Positions 60,390 to 64,000 of a stretch of 64,000 bases of DNA are shown here, piece by piece (within the stretch, counting starts at the first letter, position 1; every line of letters begins with the position of its first letter). The position numbers and the translations under genes are program-made. The notes beneath the pieces are model-generated. The model worked only from the letters and a program-made list of their open reading frames with translations. It did not search any database and was not told where the DNA came from. Origin of the DNA: Planctomycetes bacterium MalM25 (GTDB lineage Bacteria; Planctomycetota; Planctomycetia; Pirellulales; Lacipirellulaceae). The stretch spans positions 4,203,968-4,267,967 of the forward strand of contig CP036424.1 of the NCBI GenBank assembly GCA_007745835.1, read 5' to 3'.

Positions 60390-60403
60390 GCCACGGGCGC
60401 CGA

Positions 60404-60436
60404 CCGCTCGCGCTGCGCACCGGCCGGCGCGAGCGG
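60404..60436 (+). repeat. Perfect 10-bp hairpin after the PEP-CTERM gene
   Basis: CCGCTCGCGC (60404-60413) pairs with GCGCGAGCGG (60427-60436) around a 13-nt loop. It is 15 nt after the stop codon. No T-run follows, so it may stabilise the mRNA end or be a weak terminator. Confidence 0.6.
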
Positions 60437-60638
60437 CCGGGCCCATTCGAATCCGTGGTGTGGCGTTGAATAACCGCCTCGACAGCCAGCGAATTGAGAG
60501 CGGACGCCCAAGAGCTTGAGGAGGACCATCGCCTCCAGCTACGCTCTAGGTCCACGAATGGAAAGAGGCCGCCTGACCGGGAGCTTCGGCCCCCTCTTCT
60601 CGCTGCGCTGTTGCCCCCTGCTTCCCACCTCGCATCGC

Positions 60639-61730
60639 ATGCCTGTCCCCAAGTACATCCTGGCGCTCCTGCTGGCCAGCTCACTCTCGCTGACGGACAG
60701 CGCTCAAGCGATCAGCATCCGCCCGGACCAGCCGGTCGCGGACTACAACGGGCTGGCGCTGGAGCACCGTTACTCGGCGGCCGGCTACGTGCAGGACGTC
60801 TTCGGCTCGTTCTGCACCGCGACGCTGGTCAGCCCGACGCACGCGCTGACCGCCTCGCACTGTTTCGACGACGACGCCGACGGCCAGATCGACGACGGCC
60901 TCGATCCCGCCGCCTCGGCGTTTGGGTTCGAGGCGAACGTGCCCAACTTCTCTTCGGCCAACATTTCGCAGATCGCGTTCCACCCGCAGTGGTCCAGCAG
61001 CAACGGCGACGCCGCGTTCGACCTCGCGATCCTCACGCTCACCGCCCCGATCAACGACATCCTCCCGGCGAAGATCACCGACGCCACGCCCGCGGGCCTC
61101 ACCGGCGCAGCGATCGGCTACGGCGAGCAGGGCCTGGGGAACAACTTCCCCAGCAGCATCCCCGGCGCGAACGACCGTCTGGCCGCCTACAACGTGATCG
61201 ATTCGGTCGGGATGACGATCGAGACCGACTTCGACAGCCCGCAAGGGAACACGAGCACACTCGGCTCCTCCACGCCGCTCCGGCTGGAAGGGACCACCGG
61301 CCCGGGCGATTCGGGCGGACCGCTGTTCGCCACCTTCGACGGCGTCACGCGGCTGGTCGGCGTGCTCAACGGCGGCGCGAACGAGGCGGGCGGAAACGAC
61401 TCGGAGTACGGCGACGTCTCTGAGTGGGCCGCCCTCCGGACCGCGTCGAACCTGAGCTTCCTCGCCGGCTTCGGCATCCTGCCGGTCACGCCCGGGTTGC
61501 AGGGCGACTACAACCGCGACGGCCGCATCGACGCCGCGGACTACACTGTCTGGCGCGACAACCAGATCGCCGCCGACGGCAACGAGGACGGCGTGATCAA
61601 CCAGCTCGATTACACGATCTGGAAGAACGCCTACGGGCAACCGGCGTCCGGCTCCGTCGCGGTCCCCGAACCGGCCGCGGTCCTGCTGACCCTGATCGGG
61701 CTGCTGGGCCCGATCAGGCGCCGCCGCTAA
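60639..61730 (+). CDS. Trypsin-like serine protease with dockerin-like repeats and PEP-CTERM anchor
   Basis: 363 residues from ATG at 60639, signal peptide to about AQA. Catalytic triad: H74 in TASHC, D128 in AAFDLAIL, S225 in GPGDSGGPLF. C-terminal to the protease domain are two dockerin-like calcium loops, GDYNRDGRIDAADYTVWRD and DGNEDGVINQLDYTIWKNAYG. Then VPEPAAVLLTLIGLL and RRRR form a PEP-CTERM anchor. It should be a surface-anchored secreted protease. It converges on the topoisomerase gene with a 7-nt gap. Confidence 0.93.
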   Translation: MPVPKYILALLLASSLSLTDSAQAISIRPDQPVADYNGLALEHRYSAAGYVQDVFGSFCTATLVSPTHALTASHCFDDDADGQIDDGLDPAASAFGFEANVPNFSSANISQIAFHPQWSSSNGDAAFDLAILTLTAPINDILPAKITDATPAGLTGAAIGYGEQGLGNNFPSSIPGANDRLAAYNVIDSVGMTIETDFDSPQGNTSTLGSSTPLRLEGTTGPGDSGGPLFATFDGVTRLVGVLNGGANEAGGNDSEYGDVSEWAALRTASNLSFLAGFGILPVTPGLQGDYNRDGRIDAADYTVWRDNQIAADGNEDGVINQLDYTIWKNAYGQPASGSVAVPEPAAVLLTLIGLLGPIRRRR

Positions 61731-61737
61731 CGACCGG

Positions 61738-62895
61738 CTAGTCGAGCCAGTCCCGTTCCGCCAACCGCTCGGGGACGTAGGTCTCGGTTACGTAGCTGAT
61801 GTCCTTGGACATCAGGGATTCGACTTCCAGCTTGAAGTCATTCTTCAGCATCCGGTTGATCTCGGCCTGCCAGGGGCGCTTCTTCTCGAACCAGGGATAC
61901 TTGGCGATCTGCTTCGCGCGCTTCTTGTCGCTGTCGGACAGGCCAATGATGACGTCGTCCGACAAGCCGCAGCGGTCGTAATCGAGGCTGCGGATGCCCA
62001 GGTACTTCGCCGCGGGGATCGCCATCCGCTGCGACTCGTACGCCAAGTTGATCGAGCCCTGCTTGATCACGCTGTAGATGTAGTATCCCCACGGGTCGTT
62101 ATCCAGGACGCAGTAGATCGGCAGCTTCAGCTCATTGTGCATCCGGTACAGCAGCCGCCGCACGCCGCGTGGGGGCTGGCCGCTGCCGTGGGTGAGGATG
62201 CAGTTGTGTTCTTCCCAGAAGCGGTCCTCGTTGAATCGTTGCCAGACGGTTCCCTTTTCGACGTGCAGGATGAACTTCGCTTCGCACTTCTTCGGGTCGA
62301 GCTCGATGATGTCCGGCTCGACGATCGACGGGATCGCGTAACCGCCCGAGCCCATCCGCCGGCAGTCGATCGTGTCGCCCCGGTCGGTGAGCGTGATGTT
62401 GCCGACCATCGCGCCCCGGTTCTCCGCGTAGAGGTGCAACTCCTCGCGGATGCTGGCGAGCAGGACCTCGGTGTCCTCGATGATCGTGTCGCACTCGTTC
62501 TGATCGTCGAAGGTGTTCTCCTTCGTGTCGGCGATCTTGTGCTTCAGCATGTAGTACAGACCACGAAGGCTGGACGACTTGCCGACGTCGATCAGCTCCT
62601 TGCACCCCTTCGCGACCAGCATGGTCCGCATGTACGCCTTCGCCTGGGAGAGGTCGAACAGCTGGCGGCGGTTCTTGCCCGTGCCCATCTCAAGAATCCC
62701 CTTCCGCGGGGAAAACTTCACGTTCGAGAGGGTCCGGCTCGGGATGTCGAGGAACGGGTCGCGCTTCTTTGACGCCGCCTTCACCACGTCGTCCGCCAAG
62801 CCGACGAGCGAGCCGAGCGTCTTCTTATCGCGCGGCGTGAGGACGACGCGTTTCTTCTTGGCGGTGTTGGTCGCGGGGGTCTTCTTCTTGGCCAT
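61738..62895 (-). CDS. top6A: DNA topoisomerase VI subunit A (Spo11-like)
   Basis: 385 residues. The catalytic tyrosine is in SSSLRGLYYMLKH (Y114 or Y115). The TOPRIM site is present: E213 in HVEKGTVW and D265/D267 in CVLDNDPWG, with YYIYSVIKQGS following as in the archaeal enzyme. The N-terminus is Lys-rich. Topo VI is an A2B2 type IIB topoisomerase; the GHKL ATPase B subunit usually lies next to it, but neither adjacent gene encodes it here. Bacterial Topo VI is known from scattered lineages including planctomycetes. It may have a partner elsewhere in the genome. Confidence 0.9.
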   Translation of the reverse strand: MAKKKTPATNTAKKKRVVLTPRDKKTLGSLVGLADDVVKAASKKRDPFLDIPSRTLSNVKFSPRKGILEMGTGKNRRQLFDLSQAKAYMRTMLVAKGCKELIDVGKSSSLRGLYYMLKHKIADTKENTFDDQNECDTIIEDTEVLLASIREELHLYAENRGAMVGNITLTDRGDTIDCRRMGSGGYAIPSIVEPDIIELDPKKCEAKFILHVEKGTVWQRFNEDRFWEEHNCILTHGSGQPPRGVRRLLYRMHNELKLPIYCVLDNDPWGYYIYSVIKQGSINLAYESQRMAIPAAKYLGIRSLDYDRCGLSDDVIIGLSDSDKKRAKQIAKYPWFEKKRPWQAEINRMLKNDFKLEVESLMSKDISYVTETYVPERLAERDWLD

Positions 62896-63003
62896 GGCCG
62901 ACGCTCAGAACGGGGAATCACGGGGTGGGCCCGCGATTTTGACAGCCCTCGCCGGCTGCGACGAGGGGGCCTCAGGCAGCTCGATCGCGGCCAAGACGAG
63001 AAT

Positions 63004-63025
63004 CCCCCTCCCTGAAAGGGAGGGG
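63004..63025. repeat. Short CCCCTCCCTGAAAGGGAGGGG hairpin
   Basis: Inverted repeat CCCCTCCCT / AGGGAGGGG with GAA as loop. It is the same word as the right arm of the element at 15859-15972. It sits 15 nt after the PII gene's stop (minus strand) and could act in its 3' end. Confidence 0.8.
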
Positions 63026-63039
63026 AAACGCAGTCCCGA

Positions 63040-63357
63040 TCAGATCGACACGACCCGCTCGTACGGCTGCGCCGGCATCACGAAGATCTTCCCGTCCCCC
63101 ATCCGGCCGGTGCGGGCGATCTCCACGAGCCGCTCCAGCACCTCCTCCGCCCGCGACTCAGCGACCATCATCGTGAGCTCGACCTTCGGCAGGAAGGCGA
63201 ACGCCTCGTCGGCGCCCTGGTACTGGTCGAGGTAGCTCTTCTGCTTCCCCACGCCCTTCACCTCCTGGACCCACAGCGCCTCGAGCGGCGCGCGGCGGAG
63301 CCCCTCGAGCACCCGCTCGGCGAGGTACGGCTTCACGATGGCGACGATCTGCTTCAT
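63040..63357 (-). CDS. PII-family regulatory protein with altered T-loop
   Basis: 105 residues from ATG at 63357 (MKQIVAIVKPYLAERVLEGL), the length of PII. Landmarks are VQEVKGVGKQK, FLPKVELTMMV and EIARTGRMGDGKIFVMP (nucleotide-binding B-loop). In the T-loop, classical PII has RGAEYxVDFLPK with a modifiable Tyr51; here it reads QGADEAFAFLPK, so the Tyr is absent. The C-terminal RxRTGxxG end is replaced by PYERVVSI. It probably senses ATP/ADP without uridylylation. No amtB or glnA gene is adjacent. Confidence 0.85.
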   Translation of the reverse strand: MKQIVAIVKPYLAERVLEGLRRAPLEALWVQEVKGVGKQKSYLDQYQGADEAFAFLPKVELTMMVAESRAEEVLERLVEIARTGRMGDGKIFVMPAQPYERVVSI

Positions 63358-63585
63358 GCGGACGCGGGGGGAGATGGTTAGATACCTAGATCGTAGCCAC
63401 CCGCGGGGGCCCGCTCCACTAGGGTCCCCGCGGTCGCCCGGTCCCGCAACCGTCAACACCCGCACAGCCTCCCGAGGCGGGGCCCGAATCGGGGGGGCCG
63501 GCGCCACGCTCTGGCGGCGGGCCCGGCTTGCGATTAGCTTCGGGTCTTACCCGCTCTTTTCCCTCCCCCCGCTGCGACACGCCCG

Positions 63586-64000
63586 ATGGCCTCCTCGACC
63601 CACCGTTTCATCGACTGGCTGTTCGATGTGCCGCTCCGTTCCAAGGTCCTCCACCGGCTATCGCGGGCCTACAACCGGGTCTACGTCAACGGCCGGGTCG
63701 ATCGCTGCGACATCCGCACCAACGGCGAGCTGGCGTTCGTCCGCCGTGTCGCCCCGTCGGTCCAGACGGTCTTCGATGTCGGCGCCAACGTCGGCGACTG
63801 GACCGCCGAGCTGATCGCCCTGAACGCGACCGCCGACGTCCACGCCTTCGAGCCGATCCCCGGCACGCGGGCGAAGTTCGAGTCGCGCGGCCTCCCGGAG
63901 AACGTGCGCATCAACCCCTACGGGCTCAGCAACGAGGCCGGGTCGCTCACGATCTTCAACTACGGCGACGGCTCCGGCATGAACAGCCTCTACCGCCGCA
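63586..64000 (+). CDS. FkbM-family methyltransferase, 3' truncated
   Basis: The frame is open from ATG at 63586 to the end of the window (138 residues visible). TVFDVGANVGDWTAELI is motif I of FkbM methyltransferases, VHAFEPIPGTRAKF is motif II, and the INPYGLSNEAGSLTIFNYG segment also fits. These enzymes O-methylate sugars or polyketides with SAM. The C-terminal half is beyond the window. Confidence 0.9.
   Translation, partial: MASSTHRFIDWLFDVPLRSKVLHRLSRAYNRVYVNGRVDRCDIRTNGELAFVRRVAPSVQTVFDVGANVGDWTAELIALNATADVHAFEPIPGTRAKFESRGLPENVRINPYGLSNEAGSLTIFNYGDGSGMNSLYRR

Noticed and set aside
60440-60480. ATTCGAATCC motif resembling a tRNA T-loop
   Set aside because: No pairing T-stem, acceptor stem or anticodon arm could be built around it.

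Overview
The window is high-GC bacterial chromosome from a planctomycete, most likely Pirellulales (Lacipirellulaceae-like). The signs are six exported proteins ending in PEP-CTERM anchors, dockerin-like GDxNxDGxIDAADY repeats before two of those anchors, a DUF1559 pseudopilin-like protein, a MoxR/DUF58/BatA/VWA gene set next to a DUF4159 protein, an LptD-like outer-membrane protein, a CxPxR sulfatase, an H1-like Lys/Ala tail protein, and frequent TTG/GTG starts. No rRNA, tRNA, CRISPR array, prophage or insertion sequence was found. The species is inference.

Layout. 1-8.9 kb: truncated flavin monooxygenase, MBL hydrolase, iron-type ABC binding lipoprotein, a frameshifted ankyrin lipoprotein, a DEAD-box helicase, a zinc-ribbon membrane protein and a metal-efflux permease. 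9.0-13.0 kb: a cobalamin riboswitch followed by five same-strand genes, the first four joined by 4-nt overlaps (DUF1559 protein, two PEP-CTERM surface proteins, DUF5522 protein, methyltransferase). This is the best candidate here for an undescribed system, probably surface capture of corrinoids. 13.1-16.7 kb: two tandem paralogous membrane proteins, a divergent shikimate dehydrogenase and BioD. 16.7-22.3 kb: DUF2459 protein and a glucan cluster (GH57, GalT-like, GlgA). 22.4-32.2 kb: aminotransferase, inositol-phosphate synthase, H1-like protein, DUF3592 protein with MddA, an SPFH protein, an exported phosphatase-fold enzyme and two PEP-CTERM proteins. 32.2-40.5 kb: RpoD with a 1.3-kb gene-free upstream region, a glycosyltransferase/unknown/methyltransferase operon, and small membrane proteins.

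40.7-53.2 kb: a minus-strand array moxR, DUF58, BatA-like, VWA/amidotransferase-like and two dynamin-type GTPases, with a divergent DUF4159 protein. Every intergenic spacer of this array carries a long inverted repeat, and the repeats differ in sequence. Related hairpin elements occur at 3.2, 12.96, 15.86, 53.2 and 63.0 kb. 53.6-64 kb: LptD-like protein, DgkA-type kinase, a small exported protein, sulfatase, PEP-CTERM protein, dockerin/PEP-CTERM trypsin-like protease, an orphan topoisomerase VI A subunit, a PII protein and a partial FkbM methyltransferase.

All functional calls rest on motif recognition by eye. No database search or structure prediction was run.
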